From Arabidopsis thaliana (taxonomy: Eukaryota > Streptophyta > Magnoliopsida > Brassicales > Brassicaceae), in contig NC_003070.9 in assembly GCF_000001735.4 (NCBI RefSeq), forward strand, positions 1,550,001 through 1,614,000: a stretch of DNA of 64,000 nt, in the 5' to 3' direction. The stretch's first letter is position 1; each line of letters opens with the position of its first letter. The notes beneath the pieces were generated by a model. The model had not been told where the DNA came from. It did not search any database and was given only the letters and a program-made list of their open reading frames with translations. Shown here piece by piece: positions 25,018 through 35,503 of the stretch. The translations under genes were made by a program, and so were the position numbers.

Positions 25018-25076
25018 CTTACTTCATTCTATTTTTTTTTTTTTTTTTTTTTTTGTCAATCCTTACTTCATTCTAT
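25018..25076. repeat. 15-bp direct repeats flanking a T22 tract (mini poly(A) insertion)
   Basis: CTTACTTCATTCTAT occurs perfectly at 25018-25032 and 25062-25076. Between them lie 22 T's and GTCAATC. On the minus strand this reads GATTGAC followed by A22, bounded by what looks like a target-site duplication. This is the expected product of poly(A)-primed retrotransposition with extreme 5' truncation. Confidence 0.8.
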
Positions 25077-26636
25077 TATAAGTGATTCTGATACCCTATA
25101 TTTGTGGAAGATAAAAAAAAATTAAAGCTAATGAGACGACTTTGAGTTAAGTTCAAACTTTTCATTATTAATCGCATGAAAAGTCACTATGATTATGTTT
25201 CTTTGTTCATTTATAACACACTCATCATTGTATTTAAATAAAATTTAAGATTGATGATGTCTTTAAATGACGATTGGTAAGCTAGCAACCTTTAATTCAA
25301 ATAAATTTGCATGCATATCTGACAAACCCTTTCATCGTCAACTCTATAGATTTAGATAACTAGATCCCGGTTTCATCAGCACACGAACATTATATATCAG
25401 ATTATTCCGTTTTACTATATGATCATTATTTAGATGTTGCCATGTTGGGTTATGTATTCTATTATTTAGTTAAATGACGTGACCTTACTTCTCTTAAAGA
25501 TTATATAATCCTCACACAAACAAACTATTTTGAAAATTTTGTTTTGAATTCCAATCCATCCAATAATTCAAATGTGGATTAACGTTAATATTTTGAATGT
25601 TAATGCAATAATAATACGATGAACCTAACACCACGTTGACCTCTAACACCTAACATGTTGATCTCTAGTGTGCCAAAGGAAAAAAAAAAAACACGACAAC
25701 CAAAAGCTAAAACAAGTTATCCAAAAACCAGTAAACAGAATTCAGAATTTAAAGTTGCTAATTATATATCGGCTTAGAAATAATATTTGTCTTGGTAACG
25801 AAGTCCGACAAATATTCCTGAATTCTGATTTTCTGATAAGAAATTGACAATAGATAGCATAAGGTATAAGAAACAGTGGTGACATTATTATTACAGTAAT
25901 AATTGACTTAGCGACTTTTGGAAATACTATAGTTTTGTTGCTCTGACGCACCATGTCAACAACAACTCACTCACGTGACCCCTCCTCAAGTTCTCACTTA
26001 TTCTTAAAATCTTTCTAAGCTTTTCTATCACATTTTACCAAACCTCCTGAAAAAATCGATTTCATCCTTTCCCTTTTTCTTGTTCTCATATCTAATTTCA
26101 AATTTTGAAATATGGCCAATGACGTTAGTGGCGTTTGATTACGAATTTTCCATCATTTCACATTTTTATATCTCGTTGATTGTAAACAAATTTGCTTGCT
26201 TCCATCAAAGACTCTAGTATACATACATACTATTGTGATTATGTCCTTGAGATTTCGAGCCAAAGTCAAAATACTAATCTCTGAAATTAACGAAGCGCCA
26301 AGACTGCTTGTTATTTTATTGAAACATCAGCATTGGTTAACTATGATTGAAATCACATTTGAAAAACTCCAAATCTCCCAACACCTTGATGAGTCATTCG
26401 ACTATTTTAAATTTAGTTGGTCTCTTAAAATATTCATAATAACATTTACAATATCTAACATTACTTTTTTTTTTTGTTCTTAAAGCTGTTTTGGAGAGGT
26501 AAACCTCTAATAATTTTACAGACAGAATTTTGGTAGAATATAGCAAAAAAGAGGGTTTGATGGTACTTTTGCACTGAAATACTGAAATCATAGTTAGGTA
26601 TAAGCCAAGGTTGACCCAAAAAAAAGAATTAACTAT

Positions 26637-26836
26637 AAGCCCATATCTTATTCATGGGCTTTGATGTTGGCCCATCAAATTATTAATTCTCTGTGATTAT
26701 TTGCCACTTTTAACCATTGCCCAATTAGGCGAAAATATTAATGAGATCGATTTCTCACAATAGAGAGGGGGCTAATTGATCAAATCAAAAACTAAAGGGG
26801 TGAAATTTTAATAAGGATGGATTACTATAAATAAAT
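26637..26836 (+). promoter_or_regulatory. Promoter elements of the PHD-GNAT gene
   Basis: AGCCCAT..ATGGGCT form an inverted pair at about 26,637-26,661, followed by TGGCCCA at about 26,670. A CTATAAATAAAT element lies at about 26,825. The start codon is 400 bp further on, and the leader (about 26,860-27,230) probably contains an intron, with GATTTAGGTATTTC as a possible donor near 27,147 and TTGTGTAG as acceptor just before the ATG. Confidence 0.5.
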
Positions 26837-27230
26837 CCGGGATGGAAAAATAAAAAAAAGTTCCGTTTTGGTTTCCTCATCTTTTTGTACCGCTCCGTTG
26901 CGCCTCTCTCTTCTTCCCTTCCTCTCTCTAGCGGCGGAGTTACATTGTCGGCCGCCGGGGAAACCGGCGACAGTGGATTCTCTAAACTCTTAAACTCGCT
27001 ACGTCGATTCTTAAAGGATTCATCGCCGATAACTTTTATACCTCCTTCTTTTCCGATAGGATCGGGACTCATTTTGTTTCCAACACCCCGGATCCGGTGA
27101 TTTAGGGCGCTTTTTGATGCTTATCGAGTAAAGGATTTATCGATTTAGGTATTTCGTTATTGATTTGATCTCGGATTTTGACGGGATTAAGATTAAAGGT
27201 CCTTACTTTGATTTTGTGTAGTGATCGTTT

Positions 27231-30200
27231 ATGGAAGGAGGTGGTGGTTCTGGTGAGCGTTCACGGATTGCTTCGAATACTCCTCGAAGCTTGAAGGAGA
27301 AGAGCGATGGGGTTGGTAGGACTGTGTCTTCTACTGAAACTAGGCAGAATTATCAGAAGAGATCCAGAATGGTTGTTAGTGATTCGGAATCAAGTGATGA
27401 GTTTATGAAACCACCTCCACGTAGAAGTGGCGTTGACCGCAAAACCCTTGGAGCAAAAGAGAAGTTTGTTCGGAAGAGGGATAGGGTTGAGCATGATCGA
27501 AATGGGTATGTGAGGAGGAACAACGAGGCGTCAGGAAGTTTTATGAAGATGAACAAGTTAGATATTTTTGAGTTTGATGAATACGATGGGTTTGATAGCG
27601 CCAATTTGATGAGGAAACGCTTTGATAATGGCAGTGTTGGTGTTAGAGGAAGAAGCTCTTTTGCATCCAGAAGGGTTGATAGTAGTGTGGGAAGGTCTGG
27701 ATCAGGCAGGGAGGGTCTATTTGATAGAAGAAGAAACACATTTGTAAATGGCACATGTAGTGCGAGCTCACAGGAAGATTCGAGTAGTGAATCTGATTCT
27801 GATGAACCAATGAGGGTGCAAGGGATAAACGGTGTTCTGAAGGTGAAGGTCAACAATAAGACAAACACTCTTGCTGCCTCAATCAACCCCCGGGATGCAG
27901 AGATATATGAGAGACCGCCTTCCTCCAGGAAGGCACAAAGGCGTGAGAATGTTGTAGTTAAACCACCCTTTAGGAAATCAAATAATGTAGACAATAATTC
28001 AGAGTCAGAAGAGAGCGACATGTCGAGGAAGTCAAAAAGGAAGAAATCAGAGTATAGTAAGCCCAAAAAGGAGTTCAATACCAAATCAAAATCAACCTTT
28101 CCTGAATTGGTGAATCCTGATGTGAGAGAGGAAAGAAGAGGAAGGCGTGGTGGTGGAACAGACAAGCAAAGATTACGTGAGCGAATTAAGGGAATGCTAA
28201 CTGATGCAGGATGGACGATAGACTATAAACCTAGGAGAAATCAAAGTTATCTGGATGCTGTATATGTAAACCCCTCAGGAACAGCATATTGGTCAATAAT
28301 TAAGGCATATGATGCACTTCTAAAGCAGTTAAAAGACGAGGGAGTTGATGCCAGGCCTAGGAAAGATACTGCTGCCGTTGCTTCAGTATCTGAGGAAATT
28401 GTGAACAAGTTAGCAAGGAAGGCAAAGAAGACCCGGTCTGAGATGACAAAGAAATGGAAACAAAATTCCAGTGGTAGTGATAGTGAAAACAAAAGTGAGG
28501 GAGGAGCCTACACTGATACCTCTGAAGAGAGGATACGTTCATCCATAAAGCTGGGTGGGAAATCCACCAAAAAGGGAAGAAATGGAGCCGATTGGGATGA
28601 GTTACACAAGAAAAGTAAAAGATCATTATATTATAATAATGCAAGGCCATCATGTGGATCAGATTCACATTATCTACATGGACGAAAAACCAAAAAAATT
28701 GGAAGATGTACTTTGTTGGTGCGTAGTTCTAAGGATAAAAAGAATCCAGCGATTAATGGGTTCAATCCATACTCTGGAAAAAGGACATTGCTCTCTTGGT
28801 TGATTGAATCTGGAGTTGTCCAACTAAGACAAAAAGTGCAATACATGAGGCGTCGAGGTGCAAAGGTGATGCTGGAGGGATGGATAACAAGAGAGGGGAT
28901 TCATTGTGATTGCTGCAGTAAAATACTCACAGTCTCCAGGTTTGAGATTCATGCTGGGAGCAAGTCATGTCAGCCTTTCCAAAATATTTATCTGGAATCT
29001 GGCGCTTCTCTTCTTCAATGCCAAGTCAGAGCGTGGAATATGCAGAAAGATGCTACGAATCTTGCTCTCCATCAAGTGGACACTGACGGGGATGATCCAA
29101 ATGATGATGCTTGTGGTATATGCGGTGATGGTGGAGATTTGATTTGCTGTGATGGTTGTCCATCAACATATCATCAAAACTGCCTTGGTATGCAGGTATG
29201 TAATTGCAGCGAAATCGTATTTTGACCATTTAATGTTTCTTTCCATTAATTGGTTTCGAGTCAACTTTATATCTTTTCTGTATTTACATACTTGTATCAT
29301 GCTATGATTGTAGGTGCTTCCTTCGGGTGATTGGCATTGTCCAAATTGCACATGCAAGTTTTGTGATGCAGCTGTGGCTTCTGGTGGCAAGGACGGGAAT
29401 TTTATATCATTACTTTCCTGCGGCATGTGTGAGAGAAGATGTAAGTTGTTTCCCTTATTGAGGTTGGTTTCCCTTTAAATGAAATTCCATTGCCAATGGT
29501 GATCTCACTTAAATTTTACCACCCCTTTTGTAGATCACCAGTTATGCCTGAATGATGAAGCTCACAAGGTTCAATCTTTTGGTTCAGCTTCTTCGTTTTG
29601 TGGGCCTAAGTGCTTAGAGGTATTGACTTCTCTAATTCACTCAGGAGTTTGTTGTTTCGTTATTATGGAATCCAGTTTCTTCTTAGTGACTATAGAGGCT
29701 GGTAGGACAAGATCGCGACTTATTAGCTTCATGATCAATAAAAGTATCATACTATATTCTTTGAGACGTCTATTTTTTTTTGTGACGTTATAAGTTTTGT
29801 GCATCATACAAAAACTCTCATATGTGTATCAGCATCAGTGAAGGCTAATTCTCTTGGTTTTTCTTTTATATCATCAATTTCTTGTATCAGCAAAGTATTT
29901 GTTTATACAATGGGGAAATGCTTAAGGCTCTTTTATCTATTTGTTCAGTAATTTCCATGTCAATGCATGTATTTGGCATTCATCTCGTATAGTCATATCC
30001 TATAATTGTACATTCATTATCTTTTACAGCTCTTCGAAAAGTTACAGAAGTATCTTGGTGTCAAAACTGAAATAGAAGGTGGCTACTCGTGGTCTCTTAT
30101 ACATAGGGTGGACACTGATTCAGATACAAATTCCCAAATGTCGGCACAAAGGATCGAAAATAATTCAAAGCTAGCTGTCGGGCTGGCTATCATGGATGAA

Positions 30201-32190
30201 TGCTTTTTGCCCATAGTTGACAGAAGGAGTGGGGTAGATCTGATTCGCAATGTCCTTTATAATTGCGGGTAAGTCTGTGTGTTTAGTCTGTCTTTTATAT
30301 ATATACCGAAAAAGTATGATGTCTCCAATACCTCTTGATATGGAGTTCATGTACAAGCATTGAAGTGGATAACTGATTATCCCGAAAGTGAATTGAACTT
30401 GGTATCTAGTAGGAGCTGAGAGATTAACATGTCAGCTGTAATAATTGTAAACTTGTCATTGTGACATTGTTGACATACTGAAGCAATTATCTGGTGTTTG
30501 TGTCTTATCAATTTTGATACTCGATGTTGATATTGATCTTCATTGTATGTATGTTTCATACTTTTTTCTTAGATGCACTTGCATGGAACTTTGATTCCAT
30601 ATGTTGACTGCCTTCTCTATGCAGATCCAATTTCAACCGGATAAATTATACTGGCTTCTACACTGCTATCCTAGAGAGAGGAGACGAAATTATATCCGCG
30701 GCATCTCTCAGGTAATTTTCCATCATCTTAGCCAACACTTTTTAATAACAGGCAATGGCATGGTAGAATCATTCCTGAGTAGTATCCGTTAAAAAGTTAT
30801 CTAGCGTCGTCTGAAATTAACTGGACATCAATTGTCACTAGTGGGGTACATTTGGATGTCTTGCATTTTCCTTTCCCCCTCTAGTCCTTTAATAACTAAA
30901 AGTTTATTTGTAGTGATTCTTTTGTTACCCTCTTTACTACAACTGTGAGTTCTCTATTAGTCTATCTTTTGCCTTTTCAAATTGGTTGTTGATAGTATCA
31001 TATTACATACCCATTTAACTAGTTGTGATTAAGTAATGCTATCTATCAGCTGCAGGTTAATCAGTTGCCTATACTTGTGGATGCAAGTGATTGCACATGT
31101 TCATTCATTTTAAGTAGTAGTTGTTGCATCGATAATCAATTTTCAGGACCTTCTAGAATTGAAGTGTTTTATTTCCTTTTTAGGTTCCATGGTATGCAAT
31201 TGGCGGAGATGCCATTTATTGGAACCAGGCACATATATAGGCGACAAGGAATGTGTCGTCGCCTTTTTGATGCGATTGAATCGGTAAGTTATGTGAACTA
31301 TATAATCATTATTTGTAGGGCCAGATGCTGAAAGGTGCTTTTAACGTTTCAAATCCTGGTTTTTCTTGTTTGTTAAGGCTATGCGTTCTCTGAAGGTTGA
31401 GAAATTGGTTATCCCTGCCATTCCAGACTTCTTGCATGCATGGACTGGTAACTTTGGATTTACTCCTCTTGATGACTCAGTTAGAAAAGAGATGAGGTCC
31501 CTGAACACATTGGTATTCCCTGGAATAGACATGTTACAGAAACCGCTGCTCCATGAAGAAAACATTATAGCTCCTGCAGCTGCAGGTGATGCCATGATTT
31601 CAGAGGTAGAGACAGAAAAGAAATCAGAATTTACCTCTTCTGTTGAAATTGGTCCATACGCAGTAGAGGGTGATGAGTTTGTCGCTGATGCTGCAAACTG
31701 CTACAAAGATATTCTTGCTTCTGATGAAGACAATATTCTGGTATCAGTTGAAACAGCCATGGGCACAATTTGCAAGCCAAAGGATGAATTGAGTAGACAT
31801 TTTCGCGGTGAAGAAAGTGGCATTAGCTCTTCTCCTTGTCAGATCACATTAAAGTCTGGCACTAAGCACGTATTAGGTCATATATGTGATGATACAGGAT
31901 CATCATGTGAAGATGGCCTTACGGATGTGAATGTCGAAGCTGATGCTAGCTTACTCTCTCAGGAAATCCAACAAGCATCAGCTAGTTTTAAGGTTGAAAA
32001 CAATCTCTCTTTATCTATTTCTGGTAGAGGATCATCAGATTTGAGCTCTATCTCCCAAGAAGTCAAGAGTGAACAAACCTCATCGAATTTAGACGGGGTT
32101 CCTTCATGTAAAGACTATAACATACTTGTTCCTGGTGCTAAGTTGGATAAATCAAAAGATGATGCATTCGCGGATGGTTTTCTTTTGTGA
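27231..32190 (+). CDS. PHD-finger and GNAT acetyltransferase-like nuclear protein, 1138 aa (ROS4/IDM1 family type)
   Basis: Seven coding exons join in frame: 27231-29195, 29314-29440, 29534-29619, 30030-30268, 30625-30711, 31184-31283, 31378-32190. The long N-terminal 300 residues are basic and Ser-rich with Lys/Arg clusters (KKGR, KRKK), consistent with a nuclear protein. A domain containing [28 protein letters not shown] follows. Next is a TDBD-like block ([17 protein letters not shown]), then a PHD finger with Cys4-His-Cys3 spacing: [20 protein letters not shown] to WHCPNCTC (about residues 626-670). The GNAT region spans about 730-870 ([15 protein letters not shown]..; [20 protein letters not shown], an acetyl-CoA loop R-R-x-G-M). 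The remaining C-terminus is acidic and unstructured. This PHD-GNAT order is that of Arabidopsis IDM1/ROS4-type chromatin proteins. Acetyltransferase activity is inferred, not shown. Confidence 0.9.
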
Positions 32191-32746
32191 GGGGAAAAAC
32201 CCCTTGCACTCGGGATGAAAATCTGAGCTCTTCATTTCAGTGACAGACCTGTTCTCCTAGAGGAGGTATAGTATCTCCCTGGATTTGTTGGGACATTTGG
32301 ATTGTCATAACAGTCAAGCTGCATTATCCAGCAGTCGAGATTTAGTTTCACATATCCCATATAAGAGATTTGTCGCCCCCCGTCTGAGCTGCTAATGATA
32401 CTGTAGAATGGAAAAGCATATGATAATATACTGTGGAATTCCAATATCTTTTAAGCCTGAGTGATCTCATATTCAACTCGATTAGTGTGGAAAGAGTCCT
32501 GTTGTTGTTGCTGCCTTTGCCTGTATTTATTTTTCACCCAGATTCAGGGTTTTACAACATTGTATTATATGAAGTTCCGATTATATATATGGGGCCATTC
32601 TAGTTTTGCATATCAGAGCTCTATTATCTCACAGATCTTCCGCTGCTTTTCTGTTTTTTTTTTTTTTTTTTGTGGTCAAGCGTTCTTCTATTGCTTTCAA
32701 TACTTTGATATGTATAACATGGGTGAAACATGTTACAGCAAAAATG

Positions 32747-33648
32747 TCACAAAAACTCTTCAGCCTTGTTAAGATCATCCAAAATCTCAGTCTTAACCTC
32801 ATCAGGAAGTGGTGCAGAAGGACCTGCCTTTGAGTAAAATTTCGCCAAAGCGCGGATTACATTCTCCAGCTCCACGTATGATTCCTGAAACACATGAATA
32901 TTTCAATCAATTTCAATTGATCAACTTTCAATAAAAGAAGAAGATAAAGATTAAACAAACATACTTCTCCGGCAACAGTCTTTTGTCCTCTCCAATTGCT
33001 CAGATAATCACGAATGGATTCTTTAGCAGCATCAGCACTTCTTCTGAACTTAGCATTGTCTTTAGGGTTCTCTTTCAATGACTCCCTCATGGTTTTGACA
33101 ACCTCTCTTGCAGATTTCAAGTAAGCTTTTGGTAACTCTTTGCCAGACTTTGTTCTCTCATTAGGATCAAACAAAGTCTTGAAAGCACCAACAACTCCTT
33201 CTCCTTCGTCTAACTTTTCCTCTGACGCCTGAGCTTGTAATCCAGAAAACTCAATTGTGGCCATGAACGAAGAAGCACCAACAACACATTTCAAGAAACC
33301 ACGACGATCAAACAAAGATGATGTTTGGCCTTGACGAAGCTTTTCATCTATTTTAATTTGCAAAGTTTAAAGCAGTTAAATAAAACTTGTAGATAAGTTT
33401 AGAAATCGTGAAATCAATCCATCTCTTATAAAAAACTAAATCATTGAAGAAACATGTTTGATTTCAACATTGGATGATATAAACAACATTGACATTAAAA
33501 CAGAAAAGAGTTTTCAAAAAAAAAAAAAAAAAAACACAGAAAAGAGATAAAGAAGAAGAAGAGTGATACTTTGACATTGTGGCTTCGATTTCATATGGTG
33601 ATGCACCAAAGTAGGAGAAAAGTTCATGACGGCTACAAGGAAACCCAT
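32747..33648 (-). CDS. LPA19: LPA19, Psb27-like photosystem II assembly factor
   Basis: Three exons join in frame: 33648-33570, 33347-32965, 32884-32747, giving 199 aa. The N-terminal 45 residues form a chloroplast transit peptide. It is followed by a twin-arginine lumenal signal, DRRGFLKCVVGASSFMA, and a cleavage-like AQASEE. The mature part is the four-helix Psb27 fold (KTLFDPNERTKSGKELPKAY, KFRRSADAAKESIRDYLSNW, and a C-terminal helix ending KAEEFL). Psb27 proteins bind PSII assembly intermediates in the thylakoid lumen; Arabidopsis LPA19 is reported to assist D1 C-terminal processing. The exon 1-exon 2 junction gives QCQ-NEKLRQ. An internal ATG-less reading through the intron gives a false longer start, so the 33,648 ATG is preferred. 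Its first intron holds an A-run with direct repeats. Confidence 0.92.
33500..33546. repeat. 11-bp direct repeats flanking an A-run inside LPA19 intron 1
   Basis: ACAGAAAAGAG occurs perfectly at 33500-33510 and 33536-33546, flanking TTTTC, about 20 A's and C. The layout matches the T22 element at 25.0 kb: a short unique stub, poly(A), and a duplicated target. Confidence 0.7.
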
Positions 33649-33765
33649 GAATCTTTCTGTCTGATAACAACAGGAACCTCAGAATCAGATATAGATGAAA
33701 AAGAGGATGGTTCTAGTTGTTTGCGAAAATGGCGAATTTGCCCTTCAAGTTGATGATAATAAAAT

Positions 33766-33771
33766 AAAAAA
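33766..33771 (-). terminator. Pol III T6 terminator of tRNA-Asn
   Basis: Six T's on the minus strand directly after the discriminator base, followed by another AT-rich run; the usual eukaryotic tRNA stop signal. Confidence 0.85.
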
Positions 33772-33795
33772 CGCTAGAAGGAGGGTTCGAACCTC

Positions 33796-33828
<33 letters not shown>

Positions 33829-33845
33829 AGCTGAGCTATTCCAGC
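33772..33845 (-). tRNA. tRNA-Asn (anticodon GTT)
   Basis: Read on the minus strand, a full cloverleaf forms. The acceptor GCTGGAA pairs with TTCTAGC (one G-T), and the D arm is GCTCAGCTGGTTAGAGC. The anticodon stem TGTGG/CCACA encloses loop CTGTTAA with GTT at plus positions 33809-33811. The T arm is GGAGG-TTCGAAC-CCTCC. Boxes A and B of the internal Pol III promoter are intact, there is no intron, and a T-run follows immediately. It should be functional. Confidence 0.97.
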
Positions 33846-33962
33846 TACTTGTTATGTTATGTGTATTTATGTTTTATATATTGTCTTATCATTTATTAAA
33901 TTGAGTTATTGAATTTCTTTTTAGTCGAAACGGTGTTTTTTTTTAATTCACTTACAAAAAAT

Positions 33963-34335
33963 AAGGATTGGTGCATGGGAAAGGCCGATTCATAACAAAT
34001 TGTAGGCCCATTAAAACGAAGCCCATTATCAACCCTATATATAGTGCGGCGTCGGAGTTTTTATATTTTTCCAAACAGGAATTAAGAAACCCCTCTAGTC
34101 GACGATATCGAGATCGATCCAACCTTTACCAACGCTTTATATCTCTTCTAAGGTAAAATTTGTCGCTCCTTATCTCTCTCACTGTTTCTTAGAAAATTCA
34201 TCTTAATTATTATATAGATAGAGAACCCTAAAAGTTCAAGGTTGTATTTGCGATCGAAACTATCAGCGGCCGTGTTCCGAACCAGTTTTGAATTTCAATT
34301 TTTTTTTTTGAAGGTTAAAAGTCTTTGATTCGTGA
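33963..34335 (+). promoter_or_regulatory. Promoter and 5' leader of the NYN-type gene (copied at 42.3-42.6 kb)
   Basis: It contains GGCCCATTAAA and AAGCCCATTATC (site II type), then CTATATATAG at 34035-34044 as TATA element, then AGAAACCCCTCTAGTCGACG. The leader carries a donor-like CTAAG|GTAAAATT near 34,152, suggesting a 5' UTR intron that ends at a T-rich acceptor before the ATG. Clear similarity to the minus strand at about 42,246-42,613. Confidence 0.6.
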
Positions 34336-35244
34336 ATGATGATGGATCCGCCGCCTACGAAGGAGTTTGCTTTGGCCCCAGTATATGTGTATTGGGACAT
34401 GAAGAGGTGTCCGGTTCCAGATGACTATGATGCTCGTCGGGTTGGTCCGTGTATTAAACGGATTTTAAGGAAATCAGGCTACAATGGTCCTGTCACCATC
34501 ACTGCTGTTGGCTCACTATCAAAGGTCCCTCGTGACATCCTTGAAGTGGTCTCTTCCACTGGAATCTCTCTTTATCACGAGGTCGCCAGTAAGCATCGAT
34601 CTTCTCATCCTTATTCCCTTTTTATTTCCTTTATTAGAGAGAGAGAAAGAGTCTCTCTAAGTATTTAGTTTCTGAAACAGGTAGGAAATGCATGGTTTCG
34701 TGTTCCCTTGACCATGATGATTTTTAGCCACGTCCAGCTACTTTGATGTTCATATCCCGTCCACCACTGTGGATTCCTCCAGGCTTCTATTCTAATATTC
34801 TCATCCAACGTGAAAAAAAATACAACTCCATTTTCCCGTTTCCACTTGAGTCTCCTCGAGAAGCCTCCTCCACCCTCTGGAAAAACTTTCTTCTAGCTGA
34901 TCCAGGGCCACTTGAGGAGGAGGAGGATAGCTGCAGTGAAACGCCTGGACCTGCCTCCTGGATTTGCTCTGTGTGCCGTCGTATTTGTGGCCCAGGTATT
35001 GCTGGCCAAGGCGTTGATAATTTCATCACGCATCTCTCTACTCGAGAACATGAACTCAAGGTAATTTAAGCATCCTTGCCACTTGTTTAACTATATTCTC
35101 TCTTTCTCAGTTGTTCTTTTCTTTGCCTAAATTTGACCCCGTCTGTCTTTTTCCTCGCAGCGTCAACGCTTTACTAACCCCAAAGGTGAGCCTCCTCTTG
35201 ATTCTTGTCCGGAGAATGCTACTAGGGGTGGCAACCAAAGTTGA
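34336..35244 (+). pseudogene. NYN-domain putative endonuclease family gene with C2H2-type finger, interrupted by a stop
   Basis: Exon 1 (34336-34588) encodes the start of an NYN/MARF1-like domain: APVYVYWDMKRCPVPDDYDA, then RILRKSGYNGPVTITAVGSL and STGISLYHEVAS. Exon 2 probably starts at 34681 and ends at 35060. Exon 3 (35161-35244) ends with TGA. In exon 2 the family-like frame (PRPATLMFISRPP.., LADPGPLEEEEDS, then the zinc finger CSVCRRIC..FITHLSTREHELK) is cut from exon 1 by an in-frame TAG at 34725-34727. A weak alternative donor at 34582 (GAG|GTCGCC) joined to the acceptor at 34728 would bypass the stop in phase but lose about 12 residues. So this is either a decaying gene, a truncated 100-residue protein, or an oddly spliced one. 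RNA-cleaving function is only a family inference. Confidence 0.6.
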
Positions 35245-35503
35245 TCATATTATGTTTTTGTATCTCTTTAAGGCCATTTAGCTAATTGATGGCTCCAAGT
35301 TTTTAATTCCATAATTGTCATTTTAAATCTCAATTTATGAAGGAGAAGACCTTTTCATTGTACCTTTTGTGCATTTGTTACTCGTAAATTGATTAATGAA
35401 TAAACAAATGACCATCCAAAACTCAGATTTACGAGGAAGAATCAAAAACTTACAAAACAAACGTCATAACGAATGTACAATTATGGATGTGCTTATATAA
35501 ATC
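35245..35503. other. Short convergent intergenic stretch
   Basis: AT-rich 3' UTR DNA between two convergent genes. An AATAAAC-type poly(A) signal lies near 35,398 for the plus-strand gene. Nothing further is seen. Confidence 0.4.

Larger units (their letters stand above)
22281..27230. other. Long AT-rich intergenic gap with upstream promoters
   Basis: About 4.9 kb without a supported gene. The left edge is the SEC14-like promoter and leader, with GA/CT-rich DNA at 22,390-22,500 and a TATATA stretch near 22,496. The right edge is the promoter and leader of the PHD-GNAT gene. A T22 run at 25,033 lies between perfect direct repeats (separate entry). Open frames near 23,650, 24,310, 25,740 and 26,200 show no family motif and have AT-driven composition. 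Confidence 0.5.

Noticed and set aside
27353..28165. 270-codon minus-strand ORF opposite the PHD-GNAT exon 1
   Set aside because: It is antisense to a well-supported exon; its Leu/Ser-rich composition mirrors the Glu/Lys/Ser codons of the real frame. No promoter or splice logic.
32648..32671. T-run downstream of the PHD-GNAT gene considered as a mini-insertion
   Set aside because: Flanks show only weak partial similarity, not a clear duplication.
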